From assembly GCF_902499125.1 (NCBI RefSeq), contig NZ_CABVPX010000013.1, forward strand, positions 143,495-207,494: a stretch of 64,000 nt of DNA. The letters are read 5' to 3'. A program made the position numbers and the translations under genes. How positions within the stretch are numbered: the first letter of the stretch is position 1; each line of letters starts with the position of its first letter. Shown piece by piece: positions 33,901 through 44,591 of this stretch. Below the pieces are notes generated by a model that worked only from the letters and a program-made list of their open reading frames with translations, made no database searches and was not told the origin of the DNA. Source of the stretch: Burkholderia arboris (GTDB taxonomy: Bacteria > Pseudomonadota > Gammaproteobacteria > Burkholderiales > Burkholderiaceae).

Positions 33901-34432
33901 GGCGGCGTTCCTTGTACTTCGACACGCCGGCGGCTTCCTCGAGGAACACGCGCAGTTCTTCCGGCTTCGCCTCGATGATCCGCGCGATCATGCCCTGCCC
34001 GATGATCGCGTAGGCACGCGGCCCGAGGCCCGTGCCGAGGAAGATGTCCTGGATGTCGCGGCGGCGTGCCGGCAGGTTGTTGATGTAGTAGCTTGACGTG
34101 CCGTCGCGCGTCAGCACGCGCTTCACGGCGATCTCCCCGTACTGGCCCCACTGCCCGGCCGCACGGCCGTCGGAGTTGTCGAAGATCAGCTCGACGCTGG
34201 CCCGGCTGCCGGGCTTGCGTGCGGTCGAGCCGTTGAAGATCACGTCCTGCATCGACTCGCCGCGCAGCTCGGAGGCTCGCGACTCGCCGAGCACCCAGCG
34301 CACGGCATCGATGATGTTGGACTTGCCGCACCCGTTCGGGCCTACCACGCCGACAAGCTGGCCCGGAACCTGGAAATGCGTGGGATCGACGAAGGATTTG
34401 AAGCCAGCGAGTTTGATCGAGCTCAGACGCAC
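30920..34432 (-). CDS. smc: Chromosome segregation protein SMC
   Basis: SMC (1170 residues) is the condensin ATPase that compacts and separates chromosomes. The N-terminal ATPase half has GVVGPNGCGKSNIIDAV (Walker A, about residues 30-46). Two long coiled coils flank a hinge near 510-650. The C-terminal half has LLSGGEKALTATALVFA and the Walker B block FCLLDEVDAPLDD. I placed the start at the GTG at 34432, because VRLSSIKLAGFKSFVDP is the family's N-terminus. An ATG further upstream would add unrelated residues. Upstream of zipA and ligA on the same strand. Confidence 0.96.
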   Translation of the reverse strand: MRLSSIKLAGFKSFVDPTHFQVPGQLVGVVGPNGCGKSNIIDAVRWVLGESRASELRGESMQDVIFNGSTARKPGSRASVELIFDNSDGRAAGQWGQYGEIAVKRVLTRDGTSSYYINNLPARRRDIQDIFLGTGLGPRAYAIIGQGMIARIIEAKPEELRVFLEEAAGVSKYKERRRETENRLHDTRENLTRVEDIVRELGANLEKLEAQAVVATKYKELVADGEEKQRLLWLLRKNEAAGEQQKQQRAIEQAQIDLEAQTAKLREVEAQLETLRVAHYSASDAMQGAQGSLYEANAEVSRLEAEIKFIVESRNRVQAQIAALNAQREQWRAQAEKSQDELEEAEEARAMADEKAALAEDNAASKHDALPALEAKWRDAQAQLNDERARIAQTEQSLKLEAAHQRNADQQLQQLQQRHERLKGEAGGLDAPDEAQLEELRMQLAEQEEILAEAQARLADAQETVPRLDGERRAAQERVQAEAAQIHQLEARLAALKQLQENVQTEGKVQPWLDRHELGALPRLWKKLHVEAGWEAALEAVLRERLAALEVSNLDWVKAFATDAPPAKLAFYAPPAAGEPPAAVAGLRPVLSLVRIDDAGIRAVLNDWLGNVYVADDVAQALATRTQLPAGGAFVVKAGHIVTRVGVQLYAADSEQAGMLARQQEIENLTRQVRAQALLADEARTAAVRAEAAHTQATQALGDVRAQAERATQRVHALQMDVLKLAQAHERYTQRSTQIREELEEIGAQIEEQRALRAESEANFERFDGELAELQARFEDNQLAFESLDESLTQARQEARDLERGANDARFAARNAVTRIDELKRSIQVAHEQSERVAGSLEDARAELETINEQTAHTGLQDALEIRAVKEEALQAARIELDDLTAKLRASDEQRLVAERSLQPLRDRITELQLKEQAARLSVEQFAEQLATAEVDEAALSTKLTPDLKPSYLQGEVTRLNNAINALGPVNMAALDELKAASERKVFLDAQSADLIDAITTLEDAIHKIDQETRTLLQGTFDEVNRHFSDLFPRLFGGGQAKLIMTGDEILDAGVQVMAQPPGKKNATIHLLSGGEKALTATALVFAMFQLNPAPFCLLDEVDAPLDDANTERFANLVRAMSDKTQFLFISHNKIAMEMAQQLIGVTMQEQGVSRIVAVDMETAAGFAQN

Positions 34433-34571
34433 GGCGGTATCGGATGTGAAGAAGGTGTGAAACGGACGGGACCGCATTGCACGGGGCCGGACGGCCCATG
34501 CGCGCGACGCGCCCCGGAATTCAAAAACGGGGCCGCGCGCATACAGCGTTGGGCCCCGCAAACGGCTTCCA

Positions 34572-35513
34572 TCATACCATCGCGCGTGCGCCGTCCCGAC
34601 CGTCGCCGGGTTTGTCCGGTGCGGGCGCGGCCCGATGGACCCGGCTCGACAGCAGCGTCGCCAGCACGATGCACACGCCGCCCGCCCATTCGCGCGCGGT
34701 CGGCAGCTCGCTCGCGAACACCCACGCCGACAGCGCGGTGATCACAATCTCGAACAGCATGATGATCGACGCGCGGTTCGCCGGCACCCGCGCCAGGCCG
34801 TATTGCACGAGCAGGTTGTTCGACGCCATCGTCACGCCGATCGCGGCGATGATCAGCGCGGCGATCCCCAGCTGGCCGCTCGCCGGCGCGGCCGGCAGCC
34901 CCTCGAACAGCGACGCGATCGCCCCGAACACGGCCGCGCCGCCGAACAGCGTTGCGGTACGCATTTCCGCGCGCATGTCGGGCAGCTCGCGGCTCGCCTT
35001 GATCACGAGCACGTTGCTCATCGCGAAGCTCAGCCCGGCCGCGAGGCCTGCCCATTCGGCCGGATTGGCCGGCAGCGGCAAGCCGAGCTTCGGCGACCAC
35101 AGCATAAGCATCGCGCCCCCGATCGACAGCGCCGCGAGCCCCGCACCTGCCCAGGTCAGCCGCTCGCGCAGCAGGAAGTGCGCGTAGATCGCGGTCCAGG
35201 CCGGGGTCAGGTAGAACAGCAGCATCACGCGCAGCACCTCGCCGTGGATCGTGCCCCACACGAAGCCGAGGTTCGTCACGCCGGCCGTCAACGCAATGCC
35301 CGGCAGCACCCAGTGCCAGCGCAGCGTCGCGATCGTGCGATGCCGCGCGATGACCACGAACAGGAACGCGACGAGACTCGTCAGCGCGCTCGCCAGCGTG
35401 CCCGTCACGCCGAGCGACGCGAGGATCCGCAACGGATACCAGATCAGGCCCCATACCGAAGCGCCGATCAGGATGGCCAGCGTCGGCAGGCTGCCGCGTA
35501 CCGCGTTATTCAT
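34572..35513 (-). CDS. DMT superfamily (EamA) transporter
   Basis: A 313-residue membrane protein with about ten hydrophobic helices in two EamA repeats (first about 8-135, second about 155-290). Characteristic stretches are VWGLIWYPLRILASLGV near the N-terminus and YGLARVPANRASIIMLFEIV with a conserved Glu in the second repeat. Family members export amino acids or other small metabolites, but the substrate cannot be inferred. It is divergent from dapC (159-bp gap), so a link to lysine or diaminopimelate is possible but unproven. Confidence 0.88.
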   Translation of the reverse strand: MNNAVRGSLPTLAILIGASVWGLIWYPLRILASLGVTGTLASALTSLVAFLFVVIARHRTIATLRWHWVLPGIALTAGVTNLGFVWGTIHGEVLRVMLLFYLTPAWTAIYAHFLLRERLTWAGAGLAALSIGGAMLMLWSPKLGLPLPANPAEWAGLAAGLSFAMSNVLVIKASRELPDMRAEMRTATLFGGAAVFGAIASLFEGLPAAPASGQLGIAALIIAAIGVTMASNNLLVQYGLARVPANRASIIMLFEIVITALSAWVFASELPTAREWAGGVCIVLATLLSSRVHRAAPAPDKPGDGRDGARAMV

Positions 35514-35562
35514 TTGGTTCGATACCCTTTATTCGACCGGCCCGGCCGCCGTTCCGGCAGGC

Positions 35563-35589
35563 CGTGACCGCATTCCGTCACGCTATAAT
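35563..35589 (+). promoter_or_regulatory. dapC -10 element with overlapping palindrome
   Basis: A perfect TATAAT lies at 35584-35589. Immediately upstream an inverted repeat CGTGAC (35563-35568) / GTCACG (35577-35582), with an 8-nt spacer, covers the -35/-10 spacer region. This is a typical place for a repressor operator. No good -35 hexamer is seen. Confidence 0.5.
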
Positions 35590-35672
35590 CATCCGTTGCG
35601 ACCCGCGCGCCTCCGGCGCCCGTTCGCAGCCGCGCGGCGCGCCCGCCGCTTCTTTCGCTCCAACCGGCCGCG

Positions 35673-36905
35673 ATGGCCGCTTCGCCCGTGAACCCTCGAC
35701 TCGACTCGCTCCAGCCCTATCCCTTCGAAAAGCTGCGCGCCCTGTTCAAGGACGTGACGCCTTCCGGCGACCTCAAACCGATCAGCTTCGGCATCGGCGA
35801 GCCCAAGCACGCAACGCCGGCGCTGATCCGCGACGCCGTGGTCGCCGCGCTCGACGGCCTTGCGTCGTACCCGGCCACGGCCGGCTCGGACGCGCTGCGC
35901 ACGTCGATCGCGCACTGGCTCGAGCGCCGCTACGGGCTGCCGGCGATCGATCCGGCCACGCAGGTGCTGCCCGTGTCGGGGTCGCGCGAAGCGCTGTTCT
36001 CGCTCGCGCAGACCGTGATCGACGCGCGCCCGGCCGCGCAGGGCGAGAAGGCGATCGTACTCTGTCCGAATCCTTTCTATCAAATTTACGAAGGCGCGGC
36101 GCTGCTGGCCGGTGCCGAACCCTATTTCGCGAACAGCGACCCGGCCCGCAACTTCGCGTGCGACTACGCGGCCGTGCCCGACGAAGTCTGGGCGCGCACG
36201 CAGCTGCTGTACGTGTGCTCGCCGGGCAACCCGACGGGCGCCGTGCTGACGCTCGACGACTGGCGCGAGCTGTTCGCGCTGTCCGACCGCCACGGCTTCA
36301 TGATCGCGTCCGACGAGTGCTATTCGGAAATCTATTTCGACGAAGCGGCGCCGCCGCTCGGCGGCCTCGAGGCCGCGCACCGCCTCGGCCGCGGCTTCGA
36401 GCGCCTCGTGATGCTGTCGAGCCTGTCGAAGCGCTCGAACGTGCCGGGCATGCGCTCGGGCTTCGTCGCCGGCGACGCGGCGCTGCTCAAGCAGTTCCTG
36501 CTGTACCGCACGTACCACGGCGCGGCGCTGTCGCCGGTCTGGCAGCACGCGAGCATCGCCGCGTGGAACGACGAGGCGCACGTGCAGGAGAACCGCGCGC
36601 TGTACCTGCAGAAGTTCAATACGGTCACGCCGATGCTCGCCGACGTGATCGACGTGAAACTGCCCGACGCCGCGTTCTACCTGTGGGCCAACGTGTCGCG
36701 CACCGGCCTGTCGGACACCGAGTTCGCCCGCCGCCTGTACGCCGACTATAATGTGACGGTTCTGCCCGGCTCGTACCTGGCGCGCGATGCGCACGGCACG
36801 AATCCGGGCCGCGATTTCATCCGGATCGCGCTCGTCGCGGGCACCCCCGAATGCGTCGAGGGCGCGCAACGCATCGTCGATTTCTGCCGGTCCCTCGCGC
36901 GGTAA
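35673..36905 (+). CDS. dapC: Succinyldiaminopimelate aminotransferase
   Basis: A 410-residue PLP-dependent class I/II aminotransferase. The PLP Lys253 is in [17 protein letters not shown]. Further motifs are [13 protein letters not shown] near the N-terminus, [14 protein letters not shown], and FIRIALVAG at the C-terminus. It is 44 bp upstream of dapD and three genes from dapE, so the assignment to N-succinyl-diaminopimelate transamination in lysine and peptidoglycan synthesis rests strongly on context. Confidence 0.94.
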
Positions 36906-36949
36906 TCGTCCATCCCGATCAATTCCATCCTTTTCCTGCGAAAACGAAC

Positions 36950-37776
<827 letters not shown>

Positions 37777-37777
<1 letters not shown>

Positions 37778-38145
37778 TGGCGAAGCCGCACACCGTGGTC
37801 GTCTACGGCATTCCGAACTGCGACACCGTGAAGAAGGCCCGCGTGTGGCTTGACGATCACGGCGTCGAGTTCGAGTTCCACGATTTCAAGAAGCTCGGCG
37901 TCAGCGCGCCGCTGATCGAAGACTGGCTGAAGGACGTGTCGCTCGACGCGCTCGTGAACAAGCGCGGCACCACGTGGCGCGGCCTGGACGACGCAATGAA
38001 GGCGGCCGCCGAAACGAAGACCGGCGCGGTCGCGCTGATGATCCACAAGCCGTCGGTCATCAAGCGCCCCGTGCTCGTCGTCAACGGCCGCGTGAAATCG
38101 CTCGGCTTCGTGGCCGATCAATACGCGGCGCTGTTTGCCGCATAG
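37777..38145 (+). CDS. ArsC/Spx (YffB-like) family protein
   Basis: A 122-residue thioredoxin-fold protein with VYGIPNCDTVKKARVWLDDH near the N-terminus and SVIKRPVLVVNGRVKSLGF near the C-terminus. The active-site region has one Cys followed by Asp-Thr, so there is no CxxC. It resembles the ArsC-like YffB group more than a classical arsenate reductase. Its ATG overlaps the dapD stop by one base and dapE follows, the same neighbourhood as yffB-dapE in enterobacteria. A glutathione-linked reductase role is suggested for the family but not shown here. Confidence 0.88.
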
Positions 38146-39375
<1,230 letters not shown>

Positions 39376-39386
39376 TGGAGCCTCGC

Positions 39387-40295
39387 ATGACGACACCTTT
39401 TGCCACTGTTCGCGACCTGCTGCGCTACGCGGTCACGCGCTTCTCGAAGGCGAAGCTCGCGTTCGGCCACGGCTCCGACAACGCGTACGACGAAGCGGCC
39501 TATCTCGTGCTGCGCACGCTCGACCTGCCGCTCGACACGCTCGAACCGTTCCTCGACGCACGCCTGCTGCCCGACGAAATCGCGGCCGTACTCGCGGTGA
39601 TCGAGCGGCGCGCGACCGATCGCGTGCCGGCCGCTTACCTCACGCATGAAGCGTGGATGCATGGCCACCGCTTCTACGTCGACGAACGCGTGATCGTGCC
39701 GCGCTCGTTCATCGGCGAGCTGCTCGACGACGGGTTGCAGCCGTATGTCGCCGATCCCGAGCAGGTCGGCGCGGTGCTCGAACTGTGTACCGGTTCCGGC
39801 TGCCTCGCGATCCTTGCGGCAAGCGCGTTCCCGAACGCCGAGATCGACGCGGTCGACCTGTCGGACAAGGCGCTCGAAGTCGCCGAGATCAACGTGCGCG
39901 ACTACGGTCTCGAAGACCGCATCGGATTGCACCGCGGCGACCTCTACGCACCCCTGCCCGCATTCCGCACCGACCCGGGCTCGCGCTACGACGTGATCCT
40001 GACGAACCCGCCGTACGTGAACGCATCGTCGATGGCCGCGCTGCCGCCCGAATACCGGCACGAGCCGGAGATGGCGCTCGCAGGCGGCGACGACGGCATG
40101 GACATCGTGCGACGCATCGTCGCCGAAGCGCACCGCTGGCTGCACGACGACGGCGTGCTCGTCGTCGAGATCGGCAACGAGCGCGAGCACGTCGAAGCGG
40201 CATTCGGCGGCCTCGAACTCACGTGGCTGCCCACCAGCGCGGGCGACGACGCCGTCTTCCTGATCCAGGCGTCGGACCTGCCGCGCAAGGCCTGA
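39387..40295 (+). CDS. prmB: 50S ribosomal protein L3 N5-glutamine methyltransferase
   Basis: A 302-residue class I methyltransferase. The SAM motif VLELCTGSGCLAILAA and the catalytic NPPY (LTNPPYVNASSM, near residue 207) identify the PrmB/HemK/PrmC group that methylates glutamine. The N-terminal VRDLLRYAVTRFSKAKLAFGHG is specific for PrmB over PrmC. The ATG at 39387 has GGAG at the right distance. An ATG overlapping the dapE stop would add four residues. Confidence 0.95.
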   Translation: MTTPFATVRDLLRYAVTRFSKAKLAFGHGSDNAYDEAAYLVLRTLDLPLDTLEPFLDARLLPDEIAAVLAVIERRATDRVPAAYLTHEAWMHGHRFYVDERVIVPRSFIGELLDDGLQPYVADPEQVGAVLELCTGSGCLAILAASAFPNAEIDAVDLSDKALEVAEINVRDYGLEDRIGLHRGDLYAPLPAFRTDPGSRYDVILTNPPYVNASSMAALPPEYRHEPEMALAGGDDGMDIVRRIVAEAHRWLHDDGVLVVEIGNEREHVEAAFGGLELTWLPTSAGDDAVFLIQASDLPRKA

Positions 40296-40310
40296 ACCTT
40301 TCCGGCCCGC

Positions 40311-40344
40311 CAACCGTGCGGCACACCGTTGCGCCGCACGGTTG
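40311..40344. terminator. 12-bp perfect hairpin between prmB and cls
   Basis: CAACCGTGCGGC (40311-40322) pairs with GCCGCACGGTTG (40333-40344) around a 10-nt loop. It lies 16 bp after the prmB stop. No T run follows, so it is either a weak terminator or an mRNA 3'-end stabiliser. Confidence 0.4.
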
Positions 40345-40403
40345 GGTAAGATGCGCGTAGGCGGCCGCCCGGCCGCCCGACCTCAGGAGTCCGTCACGCG
40401 CCC

Positions 40404-41843
40404 ATGACCCTCGACTGGCTACATCTCGGCACCCTGATCCTGACCATCCACGTGCTCGGGATCGTTGCGGCATGCCACGCGATCATGAACACGCGCACGT
40501 CGCAAGGCGCAATCGCGTGGGCCGTCTCGCTCGCAGCCATGCCGTACCTGACGCTCATTCCCTACCTGTTCCTCGGCCGCAGCAAGTTCTCCGGCTACGT
40601 CGACGCCCGGCGCCACGAGCTGGAAATGTTGCGCACGCACACGCCGCGCTCGCCGTGGCGCACCACCGACGCAACCGACGGGCCGGCCGCCGACGCGCTC
40701 GGCCAGGCCGCCGTGCTCGCGCTCACGCGGCTCGGCGGCATGCCGTTCCTCGGCGGCAACTCGGTGCGCACGCTCGTAAACGGCGACGCGACGTTCTCCG
40801 CCATCCTGTCGTCGATCGACGCTGCGCGAGACTACGTGCTCGTCCAGTTCTTCATCGTGCGCGACGACGCGCTCGGCCGGATGCTGCGCGACTCGCTGCT
40901 CGCGCGCGCGGCGGCCGGCGTGCGCTGCTGCCTGCTGTACGACAGCATCGGCAGCTTCGACCTGCCGCACAGCTACGTCGACACACTGCGCCGGGGCGGC
41001 GTCGAAGTTCATCCGTTCGCGACCAACCGGAAGTTCGTCAACCGCTTCCAGCTGAACTTCCGCAACCATCGCAAGATCGTCGTCGTCGATGGCAATCGCG
41101 CGTTCGTCGGCGGTCACAACGTCGGGGTCGAATATCTCGGTGCGAAGCCGCGCCTGTCGCCGTGGCGCGACACGCACATCGAGATCCGCGGCCCCGTCGT
41201 CGCGAGCATTCAGTATGTATTCGCCGAAGACTGGCACTGGGCGACGCAGAAGCTGCCGCCCATCGCGCTGCCGCCGCCGGCGCAGCCCGGCGACGGCATG
41301 CATTGCCTCGCGGTGCCGATGGGGCCGGCCGACAAGCAGGAAACCGGCTCGCTGTTCTTCGTCGAATCGATCAATGCCGCACGCGAGCGGGTCTGGATCA
41401 CCACGCCGTACCTGGTTCCCGACGAAGCTGTAATCTCCGCGCTGAAGCTCGCGGTGATGCGCGGCGTCGACGTGCGCATCCTGATTCCGAGCCGGCGCGA
41501 TCACTACGTCGTGTTCGAGGCGTCGAAGCTGTACGCGCGCGACCTCGTCGATGCCGGCGTGAAGGTGTTCCGCTACCGGCCCGGCTTCCTGCACCAGAAA
41601 GTCGTGCTGATCGACCGCATCGCGGCGGCAATCGGCAGCGCGAACCTCGACAACCGTTCGTTTCGCCTCAATTTCGAGGTGATGGTGCTGACCGTCGACC
41701 GTGCGTTCGCCGACGAAGTCGAAACGATGCTCGAGGCCGATTTCGCGCAGGCGTACGAGGTCGATGCGAACGAATACCGCCAGTCGCCCGCGTGGCGGCG
41801 CATCGCGATGCACGTCGCGCGGCTGTTCGCGCCGATCCTGTAG
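40404..41843 (+). CDS. cls: Cardiolipin synthase
   Basis: A 479-residue phospholipase-D-family enzyme that makes cardiolipin from phosphatidylglycerol at the inner membrane. Two N-terminal transmembrane segments (about 5-60) are followed by two HKD motifs: HRKIVVVDGNRAFVGGHN (His near 222) and HQKVVLIDRIAAAIGSANLD (His near 397). The protein has the length of the ClsA type. AGGAG is 15 bp before the ATG, a rather long spacing, but no better start codon is present. Confidence 0.94.
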   Translation: MTLDWLHLGTLILTIHVLGIVAACHAIMNTRTSQGAIAWAVSLAAMPYLTLIPYLFLGRSKFSGYVDARRHELEMLRTHTPRSPWRTTDATDGPAADALGQAAVLALTRLGGMPFLGGNSVRTLVNGDATFSAILSSIDAARDYVLVQFFIVRDDALGRMLRDSLLARAAAGVRCCLLYDSIGSFDLPHSYVDTLRRGGVEVHPFATNRKFVNRFQLNFRNHRKIVVVDGNRAFVGGHNVGVEYLGAKPRLSPWRDTHIEIRGPVVASIQYVFAEDWHWATQKLPPIALPPPAQPGDGMHCLAVPMGPADKQETGSLFFVESINAARERVWITTPYLVPDEAVISALKLAVMRGVDVRILIPSRRDHYVVFEASKLYARDLVDAGVKVFRYRPGFLHQKVVLIDRIAAAIGSANLDNRSFRLNFEVMVLTVDRAFADEVETMLEADFAQAYEVDANEYRQSPAWRRIAMHVARLFAPIL

Positions 41844-41904
41844 CGGCCGGGGCGATGGCCGCGCCGGCGCAATCCGCACCGGCGCTACACACGCCGCCCC
41901 GCCT

Positions 41905-42384
41905 TCACAGCAGCGTGTCGATATCGGCGGCGATTTCGTCGGGCTTGGTCGACGGCGCGTAGCGCTTGACGATGCGCCCGTCGCGGTCGACCAGGAATTT
42001 CGTGAAGTTCCACTTGATCGCCTTGAGGCCCAGAATGCCGGGCGCCTCGTCGGTCAGGTAGCGGTACAGCGGATGCGCGTGATCGCCCTTCACGTCGATC
42101 TTCGCGAACATCGGGAACGTGACGCCGTAGTTGCGCTCGCAGAACGCGCCGATCTGCGCGGCGTCGCCCGGCTCCTGCTTGCCGAACTGGTTGCACGGGA
42201 AACCGAGCACGAAGAAGCCGCGCGCCGCGTACTGGTCGTACAGCTTCTGCAGGCCCGCGTACTGCGGCGTGAAACCGCACTCGCTCGCCGTGTTGACGAT
42301 CAGCAGCACCTTGCCGCGATACGCGTCGAGCGGGGCCGGCGCGCCGGCGAGCGTCTCTGCGCTGAACGAATACAGGGTGGACAT
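41905..42384 (-). CDS. Glutathione peroxidase family protein
   Basis: A 159-residue thioredoxin-fold peroxidase. The peroxidatic Cys36 is in [13 protein letters not shown], replacing the selenocysteine of animal enzymes. The conserved Gln in [11 protein letters not shown] and Trp in [14 protein letters not shown] complete the catalytic triad. Bacterial members often use thioredoxin rather than glutathione. It is convergent with cls and divergent from the ABC-F gene. Confidence 0.95.
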   Translation of the reverse strand: MSTLYSFSAETLAGAPAPLDAYRGKVLLIVNTASECGFTPQYAGLQKLYDQYAARGFFVLGFPCNQFGKQEPGDAAQIGAFCERNYGVTFPMFAKIDVKGDHAHPLYRYLTDEAPGILGLKAIKWNFTKFLVDRDGRIVKRYAPSTKPDEIAADIDTLL

Positions 42385-42520
42385 CGGACACTCCTTTTAC
42401 GAAACCGGATCGACACGGAGTCTAGGCGAAATTGCACGGTTGTGGCATCCGCCGAGCGGCCGATGCCCGGCGCGACCGGCGCGCAGTCTAGAATAGCGGT
42501 TTTGCCCAGTCATTTCCGCC

Positions 42521-44452
42521 GTGATCCGTTTCAATCAGTTCAGCCTTGCGCGCGGCACCAAGCCGCTGTTCGAGTCGACCTCGTTCGTGCTCAATCCCGG
42601 CGAGAAAGCCGGCCTGATCGGCGCGAACGGCGCCGGCAAATCGACGCTGTTCTCGGTCCTGCGCGGCGAGCTGCACTCGGACGCCGGCGATTTCTCGATG
42701 CCGCCGTCGTGGCGGATCGCCCATGTGTCGCAGGAAACGCCCGCCGTCGACCGCTCGGCGCTCGACTACACGCTCGACGGCGATGCCGCGCTGCGCGAGA
42801 TCGAGGCGCGCATCGCCGCCGCCTCGGCCGCGCATGACGGCGCCGCCGAAGCCGACGCGCACGCGGCGTTCGCCGACGCCGACGGCTACACGGCGCCCGC
42901 CCGCGCCGAAGCGCTGCTGCTGGGCCTCGGCTTCACGTTCGCGCAGACGCGCGAATCGGTCGCCAGCTTCTCCGGCGGCTGGCGCATGCGCCTGAACCTC
43001 GCGCAGGCGCTGATGTGCCGTTCCGACCTGCTGCTGCTCGACGAACCGACGAACCACCTCGACCTCGACGCGATCGTCTGGCTCGAAGACTGGCTGCACC
43101 GCTACCCCGGCACGCTCGTCGTGATTTCGCACGACCGCGAATTCCTCGATTCGATCTGCAACGTCACGCTGCATCTGGAAAACCGCCAGGTGAAGCGCTA
43201 CGGCGGCAACTACTCGCAGTTCGAAGTGCTGCGCGCGCAGCAACTGGCGCTGCAGCAAAGCGCATACGAAAAGCAGCAGAAGACGATCGAGCACCTGCAG
43301 AGCTTCGTCGACCGCTTCAAGGCCAAGGCGACCAAGGCCAAGCAGGCGCAGAGCCGGATGAAGGCGCTCGAGAAGATGGAGCTGATCGCGCCCGCGCACA
43401 TCGCGTCGCCGTTCACGTTCGAATTCCGCACGCCCGACGCCGCGCCGAACCCGATGATGGTGATGGAAGACGTCCGCTGCGGCTACCATGCCGACGACGG
43501 CGCGGAAATCCCGATCGTCGAGCGTGTCGCGCTGTCGATCCAGAACGGCCAGCGCATCGGCCTGCTCGGCGCGAACGGCCAGGGCAAGTCGACGCTGATC
43601 AAGACGCTGGCCGGCACGCTCGCGCCGCTGTCGGGGCACGTCCGCGACGGCAAGGGGCTGACGATCGGCTATTTCGCGCAGCACCAGCTCGAAACGCTGC
43701 GCGAAGACGATTCGCCGCTCGCGCATCTGGCGCGGCTCGCGCCCGATACACGCGAGCAGGAACTGCGCGACTTCCTCGGCGGCTTCAATTTCTCGGGCGA
43801 CATGGCGACCAGCCCGGTCGGCCCGTTCTCGGGCGGTGAAAAGGCGCGCCTCGCGCTTGCGCTGATCATCTGGCAGAAGCCGAACCTGCTGCTGCTCGAC
43901 GAACCGACCAACCACCTGGACCTCGAAACGCGCCACGCGCTGACGATGGCGCTCGCGCAGTTCGAAGGCACGCTGATCCTCGTGTCGCACGACCGCCACC
44001 TGCTGCGCGCGACGACCGACCAGTTCATGCTGGTCGCAAAGCACCGGCTGCAACCGTTCGACGGCGACCTCGACGACTACCGTGACTGGCTGCTGCAGCA
44101 CGCGGCCGAGCAGCGCGCAGCGGCGAAGGCCGACAGCGCGGCTTCGCCGGGCGCCGGCGCAGCGGCCAACCGCAAGGACCAGAAGCGTCAGGCCGCCGAG
44201 GAGCGGCAGCGCCTGTCGGTCTTGAAGAAGCCGCTGCAGAACCGCATCACGAAGCTCGAAAAGGAAATGGAGACGCTGCACGCCGAGAAGGCGCGCCTCG
44301 ACACATTCGTCGCCGATCCGGCGAGCTACGAGGCCGAGCGCAAGACGGAGCTGACCGATGCGATCCGCAGGCTCGGCGACGTCAACGCGCGTCTCGAAAC
44401 GGTCGAGGCCGACTGGCTCGCCGCGCAGGAAGAACTCGAGCAGATCGGCTGA
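42521..44452 (+). CDS. ABC-F family ATPase (YheS-like)
   Basis: A 643-residue soluble protein with two ABC domains and no membrane segments. Domain 1 has GANGAGKST (34-42), FSGGWRMRLNLAQAL and LLLLDEPTNHLDLD. The linker (about 245-310) is Lys/Gln-rich (KAKATKAKQAQSRMKALEKM), the ribosomal P-site interaction motif of the family. Domain 2 has GANGQGKST near 350 and FSGGEKARLALAL. A charged C-terminal coiled coil follows (KPLQNRITKLEKEMETLHAE). ABC-F proteins act on stalled ribosomes. It is closest to YheS in architecture, without an obvious antibiotic-resistance feature. Confidence 0.93.
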   Translation: MIRFNQFSLARGTKPLFESTSFVLNPGEKAGLIGANGAGKSTLFSVLRGELHSDAGDFSMPPSWRIAHVSQETPAVDRSALDYTLDGDAALREIEARIAAASAAHDGAAEADAHAAFADADGYTAPARAEALLLGLGFTFAQTRESVASFSGGWRMRLNLAQALMCRSDLLLLDEPTNHLDLDAIVWLEDWLHRYPGTLVVISHDREFLDSICNVTLHLENRQVKRYGGNYSQFEVLRAQQLALQQSAYEKQQKTIEHLQSFVDRFKAKATKAKQAQSRMKALEKMELIAPAHIASPFTFEFRTPDAAPNPMMVMEDVRCGYHADDGAEIPIVERVALSIQNGQRIGLLGANGQGKSTLIKTLAGTLAPLSGHVRDGKGLTIGYFAQHQLETLREDDSPLAHLARLAPDTREQELRDFLGGFNFSGDMATSPVGPFSGGEKARLALALIIWQKPNLLLLDEPTNHLDLETRHALTMALAQFEGTLILVSHDRHLLRATTDQFMLVAKHRLQPFDGDLDDYRDWLLQHAAEQRAAAKADSAASPGAGAAANRKDQKRQAAEERQRLSVLKKPLQNRITKLEKEMETLHAEKARLDTFVADPASYEAERKTELTDAIRRLGDVNARLETVEADWLAAQEELEQIG

Positions 44453-44530
44453 ACGCAGGCCCGATGCGGCCTGCCGATGCACCTGCTCGGTGCGTCGGCG
44501 GCCGCTCGGGCGCCTGCCGGGCCCGGATAC

Positions 44531-44562
44531 GACAAGGCCGGGCGCACTGGCCCGGCCTTGTC
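44531..44562. terminator. 13-bp perfect hairpin between convergent genes
   Basis: GACAAGGCCGGGC (44531-44543) pairs with GCCCGGCCTTGTC (44550-44562) around a 6-nt loop, between the ABC-F gene and the convergent DUF2866-like gene. There is no T run, but position and stability suggest it ends both transcripts. Confidence 0.55.
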
Positions 44563-44591
44563 GTCAGCGTCGTTCGTCGGCCGCCGCCCGC

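Noticed and set aside
30818..34096. Long open frame antisense to smc
   Set aside because: Leu/Arg/Val-rich shadow of the SMC coiled coil, with no recognisable motif.
35514..35672. Lysine riboswitch before dapC
   Set aside because: The 159-bp gap holds a promoter within 90 bp of the ATG, too short for the lysine aptamer.
41905..42384. Selenoprotein glutathione peroxidase
   Set aside because: The active-site codon encodes Cys, not an in-frame TGA.
42488..44482. Long open frame antisense to the ABC-F gene
   Set aside because: Shadow frame. The sense strand has all ABC motifs in two domains.
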